64,000 bases of DNA from Agromyces atrinae (GCF_013407835.1 NZ_JACCBI010000001.1:2604001-2668000); one strand, 5' to 3'; positions 51,813-60,481 are shown, counted from the first letter of the stretch. Program-made: numbers and translations. The notes: a model not told the origin generated them from the letters alone.

Positions 51813-52774
51813 CGCTCATCGACCTGCTCGGCGAACCCGTGTGCGGCATGACGTGGGGCTGGGTCGGCACGCGCGGGACGTGGGCGACGCCCGAGGCTCA
51901 AGCCTCGATGGAAGCCATGGCCGATCACGCGGTGACGTGGACGGCGATCGCGTATGCGGCCGAGCAAGCGACGGCGTTCTCGACCGACATCCCCTTCGAT
52001 CAGTCGCCCACGGTGACCGACGACGAGATCGTCGGGGCGATCCGCTCGGCGAAGGCGCTCGGCATGAAGGTCGTGCTGAAGCCCGTCGTCAACTGCGCCG
52101 ACGGCACCTGGCGCGCGCACATCGGCTTCTTCGACTGGGATGTGCCGAACGAGCCGAGCTGGTCGGACTGGTTCGCCTCCTACACGGCGTTCATCCTGCA
52201 CGCCGCCGCGCTCGCCGAGGCCGAGGGCTGCGAGATGCTCTGCATCGGCTGCGAGATGGTGCGCGCCGACGGGCAGGAGGCGCACTGGCGACGGCTCATC
52301 GAGCGCGTGCGCGAGGTCTATTCGGGCCTCGTCACGTACAACTGCGACAAGTACCAGGAGGACCACGTCACGTGGTGGGACGCCGTCGACGTCATCTCGT
52401 CGAGCGGCTACTACCCGATCGACACGTGGCAGCAGCACCTCGACCGCATCGAGAAGGTCGTGGTCGCCTCGGGCAAGCCGTTCTTCTTCATGGAGGCCGG
52501 CTGCCCGTCGCGCACCGGCTCGGCCGACCTGCCGAACGACTGGGCACTGCCGGGCGAGCCCTCGGGCGCCGAGCAGTTGCGGTACTACGAGGTCATGCTC
52601 GACGCGTGCCGCGAACGCCCGTGGGTCGGCGGTCTCATGCTGTGGGACTGGCCGGCCGATCTCTACGCGCTCGAGGATGCCGCGGGCAACGACGACTACT
52701 GCCCGTACGGCAAGCCCGCGGGCGAGTACCTGCGTTCCGCGTATGCGGACTGGCGCGCATCGGTGCGGGAATAG
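51809..52774 (+). CDS. GH113-like cytoplasmic beta-mannan oligosaccharide hydrolase
   Basis: The 321-residue protein starts at a GTG overlapping the GH2 stop. It is a single TIM barrel similar to GH113 endo-beta-mannanases. Candidate catalytic residues are E149 (CIGCEMVR) and E229 (FFFMEAGCPS), on the fourth and seventh strands as in clan GH-A. VVLKPVVNCADGTWRAHI and SSGYYPIDTW are typical motifs. Without a signal peptide it must act in the cytoplasm, together with the beta-mannosidase, on short imported oligomers. Confidence 0.88.
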   Translation: MTLIDLLGEPVCGMTWGWVGTRGTWATPEAQASMEAMADHAVTWTAIAYAAEQATAFSTDIPFDQSPTVTDDEIVGAIRSAKALGMKVVLKPVVNCADGTWRAHIGFFDWDVPNEPSWSDWFASYTAFILHAAALAEAEGCEMLCIGCEMVRADGQEAHWRRLIERVREVYSGLVTYNCDKYQEDHVTWWDAVDVISSSGYYPIDTWQQHLDRIEKVVVASGKPFFFMEAGCPSRTGSADLPNDWALPGEPSGAEQLRYYEVMLDACRERPWVGGLMLWDWPADLYALEDAAGNDDYCPYGKPAGEYLRSAYADWRASVRE

Positions 52775-52777
52775 AGT
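52772..52777 (+). promoter_or_regulatory. -10 box for leaderless LacI transcript
   Basis: TAGAGT includes the stop codon of the GH113 gene and ends six bases before GTG 52784. It supports this GTG rather than the TTG two codons earlier as the LacI start. Confidence 0.55.
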
Positions 52778-52783
52778 TTGGGT

Positions 52784-53815
52784 GTGAGCCCCACGCCCCG
52801 CAGCCGCATCACGATCAGTGACATCGCTCTGCACGCCGGGGTCTCGATCGGTGCCGTGTCGTTCGCGCTCAACGGGCGGAAGGGCGTCTCGGACGAGACC
52901 CGCGCGCGAGTGCTGAGCGTCGCCGACGAGCTCGGCTGGGCACCCGCGGCATCCGCCCGGTCGCTCGCCGAATCGAAGACGCAGACGTTCGGGCTCGTGC
53001 TCGCGCGCGACCCGCGAACGCTCGGAGTCGAGTCGTTCTACATGCAGTTCCTCGCGGGTCTCGAGTTCGGGCTCTCGAGTCGGTCGTACGGTCTGCTGCT
53101 GCAGGTCGTGCCGACCCCGGCGGACGAACTCGCGACGCTCACGAAATGGCGGCGGGCCTCGCGCGTCGACGGCATCGTGCTCGTCGACCTCGTCGTCGGC
53201 GACCCGCGCATCGAGTTCGCGTCGCGCGAAGGAGCGTTGCCGACGGTCGTCGTCGGCGACCCGAGCATCGCCGACGGGCTCATGACGGTGTGGACCGACG
53301 ACGCGAGCTCGGTGCGCGCGGCGGTCAGCCACCTCGCCGAGCTCGGGCACCGTCGCATCGGCCGCATCTCGGGGCCCGGGTCGCTCGCGCACACGAAGAT
53401 CCGCGACGATGCGTTCGTCGACGAGATGAACGCGCGGGGGCTCGAGACGGTCCTCGAGCGCACCGACTACACGCCGAAGGCGGGAGCGGATGCCACGCGC
53501 GCCGTGCTCTCGGGCCCCGACCGGCCGACGGCCCTCATCTACGACAACGACATCATGGCCGTCGCTGGCCTCACCGTCGCCCTCGAGCTCGGCCTGCGGG
53601 TGCCCGACGACCTGTCGATCATCGCGTGGGACGACTCGGTGCTCTGCGAGCACACGTTCCCTGCGCTCACCGCGCTCTCGCACGACGTCATCGGCTTCGG
53701 ATCGCACGTCGCCCGGCGTCTCTTCGACCTCGTCGACGGCGAGCCGCCCGCGGCGCACCTCGACTCCACGCCTCAGCTCACGCGGCGCGCCTCGACGGGG
53801 CCCGCGCCGGCCTGA
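52784..53815 (+). CDS. LacI-family regulator at the end of the mannan operon
   Basis: From GTG 52784 the protein has 343 residues. The HTH is TISDIALHAGVSIGAVSFALNGRKGVS, the hinge PAASARSLAESKTQ, and the sensor ends SIIAWDDSVLCEHTFPALTALSHD. Its layout matches the LacI at 42862 in the other sugar operon (terminal position, leaderless start). Two LacI proteins thus bracket the mannan operon; which one reads the operator at 46049 is undecided. Confidence 0.92.
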   Translation: MSPTPRSRITISDIALHAGVSIGAVSFALNGRKGVSDETRARVLSVADELGWAPAASARSLAESKTQTFGLVLARDPRTLGVESFYMQFLAGLEFGLSSRSYGLLLQVVPTPADELATLTKWRRASRVDGIVLVDLVVGDPRIEFASREGALPTVVVGDPSIADGLMTVWTDDASSVRAAVSHLAELGHRRIGRISGPGSLAHTKIRDDAFVDEMNARGLETVLERTDYTPKAGADATRAVLSGPDRPTALIYDNDIMAVAGLTVALELGLRVPDDLSIIAWDDSVLCEHTFPALTALSHDVIGFGSHVARRLFDLVDGEPPAAHLDSTPQLTRRASTGPAPA

Positions 53816-53879
53816 GTGCGGCGGCCGCTCGCGGCATCCCTGCCCTGCCCCTGCCCCTGTCTTCCTCCCCACGACGTCC

Positions 53880-53938
53880 GTGAGGGGGCAGCAGTTCGGC
53901 TTATCGGGCCGCCATTCGCCGAGTTACTGCCCCCTCAC
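53880..53938. repeat. Family B 59-nt nested palindromic element, copy 1
   Basis: GTGAGGGGGCAG and CTGCCCCCTCAC are perfect outer arms. An inner pair TTCGGC/GCCGAG remains. Compared with copies 2 and 3 the outer stem has G-C where they have T-A (GGGCAG/CTGCCC against GGTCAG/CTGACC). It lies between the LacI gene and the PadR gene and might also act as terminator for the mannan operon. Confidence 0.85.
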
Positions 53939-53950
53939 GCGGTAGTTTTG

Positions 53951-53978
53951 TCTGGCATAGTATGTCTGACGTAGTATT
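53951..53978 (+). promoter_or_regulatory. 14-bp tandem direct repeat in the PadR promoter
   Basis: TCTGGCATAGTATG (53951) is followed directly by TCTGACGTAGTATT (53965), 11 of 14 matching. Each contains TAGTAT, a possible -10. The repeat lies 29 bases before the PadR start and may be its autoregulatory site. Confidence 0.5.
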
Positions 53979-54006
53979 AGTTTGCGCGAGGAGAGGAAGG
54001 TCAATC

Positions 54007-54339
54007 GTGATCAGTGCAGACGCCATTCGCGGATACGTCGACCTCATGGTGCTCTCGCTCCTCCGTGAAGCGCCGTCCTACGCCTACGAGCTCGCCCAGC
54101 GCATCACGGCCATCAGCGGCGACGACTACGCGATCAAACAAACCACCCTGTACTCGGCCGTGAAGCGCCTCGAAGGCAGCGGGCTCGTCAGCTCCTTTGC
54201 CGGCGTGTCCGACTCGGGTAAGGCCCGCACCTACTACCGCATCGAGGACGCCGGCCGCGCCTACTTCGACCTCAAGGTCGAGGAATGGCGCAGCACGAAG
54301 TCCGTCGTCGATAGATTCATCGAAGGAGTCGCACCGTGA
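54007..54339 (+). CDS. PadR-family transcriptional regulator
   Basis: GTG 54007, behind GAGGAAGG, gives 110 residues. The winged helix includes GYVDLMVLSLLREAPSYAYELAQRI, KQTTLYSAVKRLEGSGLV and ARTYYRIEDAGRAYF. Its stop overlaps the start of the HAAS membrane protein gene. Such PadR/HAAS pairs are a known signalling arrangement in which the membrane partner helps control PadR. Confidence 0.94.
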   Translation: MISADAIRGYVDLMVLSLLREAPSYAYELAQRITAISGDDYAIKQTTLYSAVKRLEGSGLVSSFAGVSDSGKARTYYRIEDAGRAYFDLKVEEWRSTKSVVDRFIEGVAP

Positions 54340-55376
54340 ACGTCATCATCAGCTATCTCGACACCATGTTCAGCCCCTACCCGCAGACCCCGCGCCTGCT
54401 CGAGGCAAAGGTCGAACTGCAGGGGATGATGGAGGACGCCTACTCGGCGCTCATCGCAGCGGGTCGCTCTGAGAACGAGGCGGTCGGCCAGGTCATTCGC
54501 GATTTCGGCAATCTCGACGAAGTGGCTCCGCTACTCGGCATCAGTTCCGACATCGCGCCGGAGCCGGCCGCGGAAGGAGCATCGCCGAGTCCGGTCGCCG
54601 CATCCCCATTGCCGCCCGTGGTCACCCTCGACGATGCACGCGCCTACGCCGACGCGCTGCGTCGCGTCCGCTTCCGCTTCAGCATCGCGGTCGTGATGTT
54701 CGTGCTCTCGCCCGCCGTGCTGATCGTCCTGCCGATGGCCGCGAGCGCCGGTGCTGTGATGGTCGCCGACTCGGCCGCCGTCTTCGTCGGTCTCCTCGTG
54801 CTGTTCGTCTTCGTCGCGAGTGGCGTGATGCTCGTGCTCTCTGCGACGCGAGAGACCGCTCGATTCACCCGGATCACCGAGAACCGTTTCACCGCGGATC
54901 CCGACACCGTGCGATGGGCCGAGGCGCTCGCCGATTCGCAGGAACGCGTGCGCACGCGCGCACTGCAGGTCGCTATCGGTCTCTGGATCCTGGCCCCCGT
55001 GCCGCTCATCGCATTCGCCCTGTTCTCCGACGGCTCACCGCAGGCCGAGGTGCGGGTCGGTATCGGAGTCGTGCTCGTGCTCGTCTTCGTCGCGGGTGGT
55101 CTCGGAATCTTCCTGCCTCAGAACTGGGCGCGCACCGTTGCAGACGAGATCGGGAGCGGCGACAGCGCTGACGCGAGTGACGACGAGCGCAGCATCGTGA
55201 GCGTGATCGCCTCGATCTACTGGCCCCTCCTGACGGCCGTCTTCTTGGCGTGGAGCTTCATCGGAAACGCCTGGAGCATCTCGTGGATCGTTTGGCCCAT
55301 CGGGGCGGTGCTGTTCGGGGCGGTCGCGGCGGGCGGCAGCGCGATCGAGAGCTATCGCCGGGCGCCGCGCTCGTAG
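54336..55376 (+). CDS. HAAS-domain (permease prefix) membrane protein, PadR partner
   Basis: The 346-residue protein starts at a GTG overlapping the PadR stop. Residues 1-70 form the helical HAAS/permease-prefix domain (LEAKVELQGMMEDAYSALIAAGRSENEAVGQVIRDFGNLDEV). About six membrane helices follow in three pairs. The family is thought to sense a membrane signal and sequester or modulate PadR. Its 3' end overlaps the convergent PAP2 gene by 25 bp. Confidence 0.88.
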   Translation: MNVIISYLDTMFSPYPQTPRLLEAKVELQGMMEDAYSALIAAGRSENEAVGQVIRDFGNLDEVAPLLGISSDIAPEPAAEGASPSPVAASPLPPVVTLDDARAYADALRRVRFRFSIAVVMFVLSPAVLIVLPMAASAGAVMVADSAAVFVGLLVLFVFVASGVMLVLSATRETARFTRITENRFTADPDTVRWAEALADSQERVRTRALQVAIGLWILAPVPLIAFALFSDGSPQAEVRVGIGVVLVLVFVAGGLGIFLPQNWARTVADEIGSGDSADASDDERSIVSVIASIYWPLLTAVFLAWSFIGNAWSISWIVWPIGAVLFGAVAAGGSAIESYRRAPRS

Positions 55377-55981
55377 CTCGAGCGGAACCGGGCAGCGAAG
55401 AACGCGAGTGCGATCGTCACACCGAAGCCCAGCAGGAGACCCGCCGCGACGTCGTGCACGTAGTGCACGCCCTGTGCCACCCGGCCGGCGGCGACCACGA
55501 GAGCGGTGATCGCGGCCGCCCAGACCAACCACGCCCGATCCGCGGCGACGGCGATGACGATCGCCGCACCTCCGGCCAGTACGGCGTGATTCGACGGGAA
55601 CGACCAGTCACCGAGGGGAGGGCAGTCATCCGCGGACGCCCAGCGTGAGCACGGGCGCGCCTGACCGACGAGCAGCTTGGTCAGTTCGCTGAGTGCGTAG
55701 GCGACCGCGACGCCCGCCACCGCTCCGACGAGGGTGGTGCGCCGTGCCGGCTCGCGGAACCACGTGATCGCGATCGCCGCCACTGTGGTGATCGCGAGTG
55801 CGACGAGTGCGACCTCCGAGGCGACGGGGATGCCGGGAATCGCGAGACCTCCCGCCATGATCGTGCGCGTCGCGACGACGCTCAGGCTGCCGGGGAACGG
55901 CAGCAGCAGGACGAGGAGAGCGAGAGCGCCGAGAGCCAGCAGGGGTGCGGTCGCGGTGCGGTGCAGCGAAAGGCGGGGCAT
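55352..55981 (-). CDS. PAP2-family membrane phosphatase
   Basis: The protein has 209 residues with about six helices. The three PAP2 motifs are KLLVGQARP, FPSNHAVLAG (PSGH-type with Asn) and GRVAQGVHYVHDVAAG. It probably removes a phosphate from a lipid such as undecaprenyl pyrophosphate or phosphatidic acid on the outer face of the membrane. The downstream overlap with the HAAS gene implies convergent transcription. Confidence 0.9.
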   Translation of the reverse strand: MPRLSLHRTATAPLLALGALALLVLLLPFPGSLSVVATRTIMAGGLAIPGIPVASEVALVALAITTVAAIAITWFREPARRTTLVGAVAGVAVAYALSELTKLLVGQARPCSRWASADDCPPLGDWSFPSNHAVLAGGAAIVIAVAADRAWLVWAAAITALVVAAGRVAQGVHYVHDVAAGLLLGFGVTIALAFFAARFRSSYERGARR

Positions 55982-56059
55982 CCCTCGACGCTAGGTTCGC
56001 GGCTTCGGCCGCGTCGTCAGTCTCGAGGCGCATCCGCGTACCTCCCGCGGAGGATCTCC

Positions 56060-56473
56060 CTAGGGCTGCGACCCCGGCAGGATGTCGGCGAGCAACGCCT
56101 GCACGCGAGCCTTGATGTCGTCGCGGATAGGGCGCACCTCGTCGATCGACTTGCCTCGCGGGTCGACGAGGTCCCAGTCCTCGTAACGCTTGCCGGGGAA
56201 GATCGGGCAGACGTCGCCGCAGCCCATCGTGATGACGGCGTCGGAAGCCTGCACCTGTTCGGTCGTCATGAGCTGCGGCACGGCCTGCGAGATGTCGATG
56301 CCCTCTTCGGCCATCGCCTGGATCGCGATCGGATTGATCTCGGTTCCCGGCTCCGATCCGCCGGAGCGCACCTCGACGGCGCCGCCCGACAGAGCGCGCA
56401 TGTACCCCGCGGCCATCTGCGAGCGGCCGGCGTTGTGAATGCATACGAAGAGGACGACGGGTTTCTGGCTCAT
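56060..56473 (-). CDS. arsC: Arsenate reductase, low-molecular-weight phosphatase type
   Basis: From the ATG at 56473 the protein has 137 residues. The P-loop is VCIHNAGRSQ with nucleophile Cys11; C85 and C89 (MGCGDVCPIFPGKRYEDWDLVDPRG) give the three-cysteine set of thioredoxin-linked ArsC enzymes. It reduces arsenate to arsenite. No arsR or arsenite pump gene is adjacent. Confidence 0.93.
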   Translation of the reverse strand: MSQKPVVLFVCIHNAGRSQMAAGYMRALSGGAVEVRSGGSEPGTEINPIAIQAMAEEGIDISQAVPQLMTTEQVQASDAVITMGCGDVCPIFPGKRYEDWDLVDPRGKSIDEVRPIRDDIKARVQALLADILPGSQP

Positions 56474-56496
56474 GCGGAGAACGCTACCCCTGGTCG

Positions 56497-56555
56497 GTGA
56501 AGGGTCAGTAAACACGGCTATCCGCGCTGCAGAAGCGCATCTACTGACCCCTCAC
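56497..56555. repeat. Family B 59-nt nested palindromic element, copy 2
   Basis: GTGAAGGGTCAGTA and TACTGACCCCTCAC pair at 13 of 14 positions; an inner GCGCT/AGCGC stem is at 56524-56538. The right arm supplies the stop codon of the acetyltransferase gene (56552). It lies between two minus-strand genes. Confidence 0.85.
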
Positions 56556-57109
56556 GGCTGCGCGCGACGCAGCATGGAGTGGACGGTCGGGCCGTCGGGT
56601 AGGCGCGTCACCTCAATCGTCGTGAAGCCGAGCCGTTCGTAGAAGGTGACGTTGCGATCGCTCGACGTCTCGAGGGCGACCGGCGCGGCACCGATCATGT
56701 CGAGTCCCGCCGCGATGATCCGCGTACCGAGTCCGAGACCGTGTCGCGATGGGTGGACACCGACGGTGGCCAAGCTCCACGCGGCGGGATCGGTCGGCGG
56801 CAGTGTGAGCGCCCCGAGCGCGTCGATGCGAGAGCCGTGAAGTCGGATGATCTCCGACTGGATGTCAGCGTCGGGGTCGGGCGCTCCGGGCGGCAAGAAC
56901 GCCGCGACGGCGCTCACCGAGTCGTCGACGACGACGAGGCCAGTGCGCAGGGCGTGGCCGAGGTAGAGCTCCTGCAGGCGCTCGAGGCGGTCGGCGTAGT
57001 CTTCCGTCGGAATCGACCAGCGGGTCCACGGATATTCATCGAATGCGGCCGCGAGCACGGCCGCCGCCGGTGTCACGTCGTCGTCGTGAGCGCGACGAAT
57101 GGTCGTCAT
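56552..57109 (-). CDS. GNAT-family N-acetyltransferase
   Basis: The protein has 185 residues. ATVGVHPSRHGLGLGTRII is the acetyl-CoA-binding motif and ALETSSDRNVTFYERLGFTTIEV the C-terminal signature. The N-terminus (IRRAHDDDVTPAAAVLAAAF) is typical. The substrate is unknown. Its stop codon lies within a family B palindromic element. Confidence 0.9.
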   Translation of the reverse strand: MTTIRRAHDDDVTPAAAVLAAAFDEYPWTRWSIPTEDYADRLERLQELYLGHALRTGLVVVDDSVSAVAAFLPPGAPDPDADIQSEIIRLHGSRIDALGALTLPPTDPAAWSLATVGVHPSRHGLGLGTRIIAAGLDMIGAAPVALETSSDRNVTFYERLGFTTIEVTRLPDGPTVHSMLRRAQP

Positions 57110-57190
57110 GGTGTCTCTCCACGTGGGTGTGTGCGCAGGCCGAGTGACCAGCCTTCCAGGCTATTGCCTCGAGGCGAAGGGTGATGAGGC

Positions 57191-58219
57191 TCAGGCCGGA
57201 GCACCCACCGTGATCGGGTCGGCGGGGCCGGGCAGCACCTCGCCGAGCAGTTCGCTCAGCGACACGACGCCGACGAGCGCGTCATCCTCGACGACGGCCG
57301 CGAGGTGCATGCGTTCGTTCCGCATGCGCGTCAGGGTGTCGTAGACCGACGAGGCGGGCGAGACCATGAGGATGTCGCGGGCGATGTCGACCGCGGGTGT
57401 CGACGCATCGATGAGCAGAGTGTCGCGCACGTGCACGACCTGGCAGTCCGTGGAGGATCCGACGAGGATGCGCAGGTGACCCGACTCGGCCGCAGCGCTC
57501 TGCACATCGGCCGCCGTGGCGTCGGTCGGAACCGACGTCGGGACCTCGTCGCGATTCACGATGTCGCCGACGGTCAGGGTGCTGAGCTCGATCGCACTCG
57601 AGATCGGCGCCGAGAACTGCGGCTCGAGCACGCCCGCGGCACGGGAGTGCGCGACGAGCTCGCGGATCGTGTCGACGTCCTGTCCGCCGGCGGCAGCCTT
57701 CTCGACGGGCTCGACGCCGGATGCCGCGACGAGTCGGTTCGCGATGTGGTTGATCCACAACAGGAACGGGCGCAGCAGCCACGTGAATGCGCGCGCGGGG
57801 ATAGCCACGGCCTTCGCCGCGACCTCGGGGTGCGCGATCGCCCACGATTTCGGGGCCATCTCGCCGATGACGAGGTGCAGGAACGTGACGACGATGAGCG
57901 CGATCATGAACGCGATGACGTCGGCGAGCACGTAGGGCAGGCCCCACTGCTCGAACACGGGCGACAGCGCGTAGTCGATCGCCGGCTTCGTGACCGCACC
58001 GAGCAGGAACGTGCACACCGTGATGCCGAGCTGCGCACCGGCGAGCATGATCGTGAGCTCGTTCATGCCGCGGAGCGCCGCGCGCGCAGACGCGCTGTTC
58101 TCGGCTTCTTCCTCCAGGCGGTGGCGCCGCGCCGCGAGCAGCGCGAACTCGACGATGACGAAGAAGGCGCTCGCGACGATCAGGGCCGTCGTGATGAGGG
58201 CAACCCACCAACCGTTCAT
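57191..58219 (-). CDS. CNNM/HlyC-type membrane protein (DUF21 and CBS domains), short form
   Basis: The protein has 342 residues. The DUF21 (CNNM transmembrane) domain covers about 1-195 (VEFALLAARRHRLEE, GAQLGITVCTFLLGAVTKPA, IGEMAPKSWAIAHPE). A CBS pair follows to about 330 (GDIVNRDEVPTS, LAAVVEDDALVGVVSLSELLGEVLPG). It lacks the C-terminal CorC_HlyC domain present in its upstream partner. The family is linked to magnesium or cobalt transport. Confidence 0.92.
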   Translation of the reverse strand: MNGWWVALITTALIVASAFFVIVEFALLAARRHRLEEEAENSASARAALRGMNELTIMLAGAQLGITVCTFLLGAVTKPAIDYALSPVFEQWGLPYVLADVIAFMIALIVVTFLHLVIGEMAPKSWAIAHPEVAAKAVAIPARAFTWLLRPFLLWINHIANRLVAASGVEPVEKAAAGGQDVDTIRELVAHSRAAGVLEPQFSAPISSAIELSTLTVGDIVNRDEVPTSVPTDATAADVQSAAAESGHLRILVGSSTDCQVVHVRDTLLIDASTPAVDIARDILMVSPASSVYDTLTRMRNERMHLAAVVEDDALVGVVSLSELLGEVLPGPADPITVGAPA

Positions 58220-59625
58220 CGGTTCACCTCGTCTCGTTCGATGTCGTGCGCGGGGTCGGCATCGTCATCCGTCTCGGGTTCGCTCGTGCAGAGGCGCACG
58301 ATGAGCTGCGAGGGCACGTGCCGCTCGACCGTCTCGACGACGATCTCGAGCCAGCGCTCGATCTCGAGGCCCTGGATCGTCTCGGACGGCTTCGCGGGAA
58401 GGTCGGCGCGGATCGTCGTGCCCTCGGCGGGCAGGTCGCCGTGCAGGCTGATCACGAGCCCGGCGATCGTCTCGGCGTCGTCGAACGGCAGGTCGAAGCC
58501 GATAAGGCGCTCGACCTCGTCGAGGTGGATGTCGCCCGGGAGCGTCCACTGGTTATCGCCGACGCTCACGGCCTCGTGGATGTCGAGATCGTGCTCGTCG
58601 GAGATCTCGCCGATGACCTCTTCCGAGAGGTCTTCGAGGGTCAGGATGCCGTCGAAATTGCCGTACTCGTCGACGACGCACGCGAGCTCGTTGCGGGTGC
58701 GCTGCATGCGCGCGAGCGCTTCGGGCAGCGGCATCGACGTGGGGATGACGACGGCGTCGCGCATGATCGCCGAGACGGGTTCGTCGTCGGGGTGCGGGCC
58801 GCGCAGCAGGTCGATGAGCTCGACGACGCCCACGGGGGAGTCCTCGGGCCCGACGATCGGGTAGCGCGTGTGGGCCGAGGCCATGAGCGCGCGGACCTCG
58901 CCGATCGTCGTCTCGGGCGTGACCGAGTCGACGCGCGAACGCGGCACCATCGCGTGCTCGACGTCGCGCTGGGGGAAGTCGAGGATGCGGTCGATCATGA
59001 GCGAGAGCTCGTCGGGCAGGTCGCCGCTCGCGCGCGACTCTTCGACGATTGCCTCGAGGTCTCGGGCGGTCGCACTGGCATCCACGTCTTCGAGCGGCTC
59101 GATGCGGAGGAGTCGCAGCAGGGCGTTCGCCGCCTTGTCGAAGACCGTGATGAGCCAGCCGAAGGCGAGCAGGTAGAGGCGCGTCGGCAGGGCGAGCGCG
59201 CGCGCGAGCGGCTCGGGGCTCGCGATGGCGAGGTTCTTCGGGTACAGCTCGCCGAAGATCATCGTGACGATCGTCGCGAGGATGAGCGCGCCGGCCGTTC
59301 CGATGAAGACGCTCACGGCCGGGTCGAGCCCCGTGCCGCCGAGCAGCGTGCCGAGCGACTGACCGATGAGCGGCTCGGCGACGTAACCGATGAGGAGGCC
59401 CGTCACCGTGATGCCGAGCTGGGCGCCCGACAGCATGAACGACGTGCGCCTCGTGATGGCCTGGACGCGCTTCGCCTGCGCGTCGCCCTTCTCGGCTTGA
59501 GCCGCGATGCGCGATCGGTCGACCGACATGTAGGCGAACTCTTGCGCGACGAAGAATCCGCACGCGACGATGATGGCCAGCGTGAGCAGAATGCCCACGA
59601 GAAGAGTGAGCAATGCGGGTATCAC
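58216..59625 (-). CDS. CNNM/HlyC-type membrane protein with CorC domain, long form
   Basis: The 469-residue protein starts at GTG. DUF21 domain about 1-195 (FAYMSVDRSRIAAQAE, GAQLGITVTGLLIGYVAEPL, FGELYPKNLAIASPEP), CBS pair about 205-335, and CorC_HlyC domain about 350-435 (NQWTLPGDIHLDEVERLIGFDLP). It overlaps the short-form gene by 4 bp; such tandem pairs are common in actinobacteria and may form a heterodimer. Confidence 0.93.
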   Translation of the reverse strand: MIPALLTLLVGILLTLAIIVACGFFVAQEFAYMSVDRSRIAAQAEKGDAQAKRVQAITRRTSFMLSGAQLGITVTGLLIGYVAEPLIGQSLGTLLGGTGLDPAVSVFIGTAGALILATIVTMIFGELYPKNLAIASPEPLARALALPTRLYLLAFGWLITVFDKAANALLRLLRIEPLEDVDASATARDLEAIVEESRASGDLPDELSLMIDRILDFPQRDVEHAMVPRSRVDSVTPETTIGEVRALMASAHTRYPIVGPEDSPVGVVELIDLLRGPHPDDEPVSAIMRDAVVIPTSMPLPEALARMQRTRNELACVVDEYGNFDGILTLEDLSEEVIGEISDEHDLDIHEAVSVGDNQWTLPGDIHLDEVERLIGFDLPFDDAETIAGLVISLHGDLPAEGTTIRADLPAKPSETIQGLEIERWLEIVVETVERHVPSQLIVRLCTSEPETDDDADPAHDIERDEVNR

Positions 59626-59959
59626 GCCTGCGAGCCCCCTCGATCGGAGAACCCGCAGGTCTGTTTATGGTGGTCGGAGTCGGCGTCAGCGCTGAGAAGG
59701 ATCACTCTCTCTTTGTACAGGGTCGCGATGAACGACGGATGCCTCGTGAGGATCTTTCACGGCTGATACTCATGCTTCCTGATGTTCGAGGCGTCGGGCG
59801 GGCCTTCAGCGCGACGCTCGCCCGGCGTCAGCGCTGAACTCGAACGAGTAGTCGTGGCCGTCGAGCGCGGCGAGTCGGCGGGTGCACCAGGGTTGGTGGG
59901 GTCGCGCGCTTGAATGAATGCGTCGACACGCGACACAGTCTGTGAAGAAGGGTGATCGC
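59626..59959. other. Gene-free stretch with a 15-bp direct repeat
   Basis: These 334 bases lie between the divergent CNNM operon and the frameshifted lipoprotein gene. CGGCGTCAGCGCTGA occurs at 59681 and again at 59823. A short minus-strand frame near 59820-59900 (LAALDGHDYSFEFSADAGRA) has protein-like composition but no convincing start, and may be a gene remnant. No clear promoter was identified. Confidence 0.4.
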
Positions 59960-60447
59960 ATGGTCGAGGTACCGCGGGTGCTGTTCGTCGTGATCGCCGC
60001 GTCACTCGCCGGTGTGCGCCGGCGGCTTCTTCCGAATCGGTGTCGTACGTGCAGAGCACTCAGTTGTGGCCCGAGTGTGGAGCGACGATCATCTACGAAC
60101 CGGATGGCACCTCGGGTCTTCCGTCCGCGGAGGAGGCGTTGGCGCGTCGCCTCGACTGGTTGACAGGTGTCGTCGCGAACGAGAGTCGCGAGCCCGAGCG
60201 CCAGGATTCACCGAGCAGAGCGCCCGAACTCGAGATGACTGGAGCTGCGCTCGATGCTCTCGACGGCAGCGGAGCAGGAGAGGTCAGTCGACTCGACACG
60301 CATCGGGGAGAGACGGTCACGGTCGAAGCCGTCGGTGTCGACGGTGCCCGGATCGGCACCGTCGTGCTGCAGGAAGAGGGGTCGGGGTTCACGATCGACA
60401 CGGTCGAGATCGCACCCGGGGTCAGCCCGTCGGATCCGGCCTGCTGA
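59960..60447 (+). pseudogene. Lipoprotein gene with a frameshift at its lipobox
   Basis: The ATG at 59960 (GAAGGG upstream) encodes a signal peptide MVEVPRVLFVVIAASLAG. Just there the frame diverts into arginine-rich sequence. The neighbouring frame, however, reads CAPAASSESVSYVQSTQ and continues for about 140 residues to TGA at 60445-60447. Adding one T near 60013 (GGT-TGT-GCG) would restore LAGC, a perfect lipobox, and give a lipoprotein of about 162 residues. So either the gene is broken by a one-base deletion or the sequence has an error. The mature part has no recognised domain. Confidence 0.65.
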
Positions 60448-60481
60448 TCATGCAGGACGCCCCACTGCACCCATCCACGCG

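Noticed and set aside
59757..60059. A minus-strand 100-codon frame near 59.9 kb as a gene
   Set aside because: It lacks a ribosome binding site and normal codon bias over most of its length, and overlaps the signal-peptide start of the lipoprotein gene.
60040..60447. An intact 135-residue cytoplasmic protein starting at GTG 60040
   Set aside because: The frame continues upstream into a lipobox-like CAPAASS sequence that joins a signal peptide by a one-base shift, so a frameshifted lipoprotein explains the data better.
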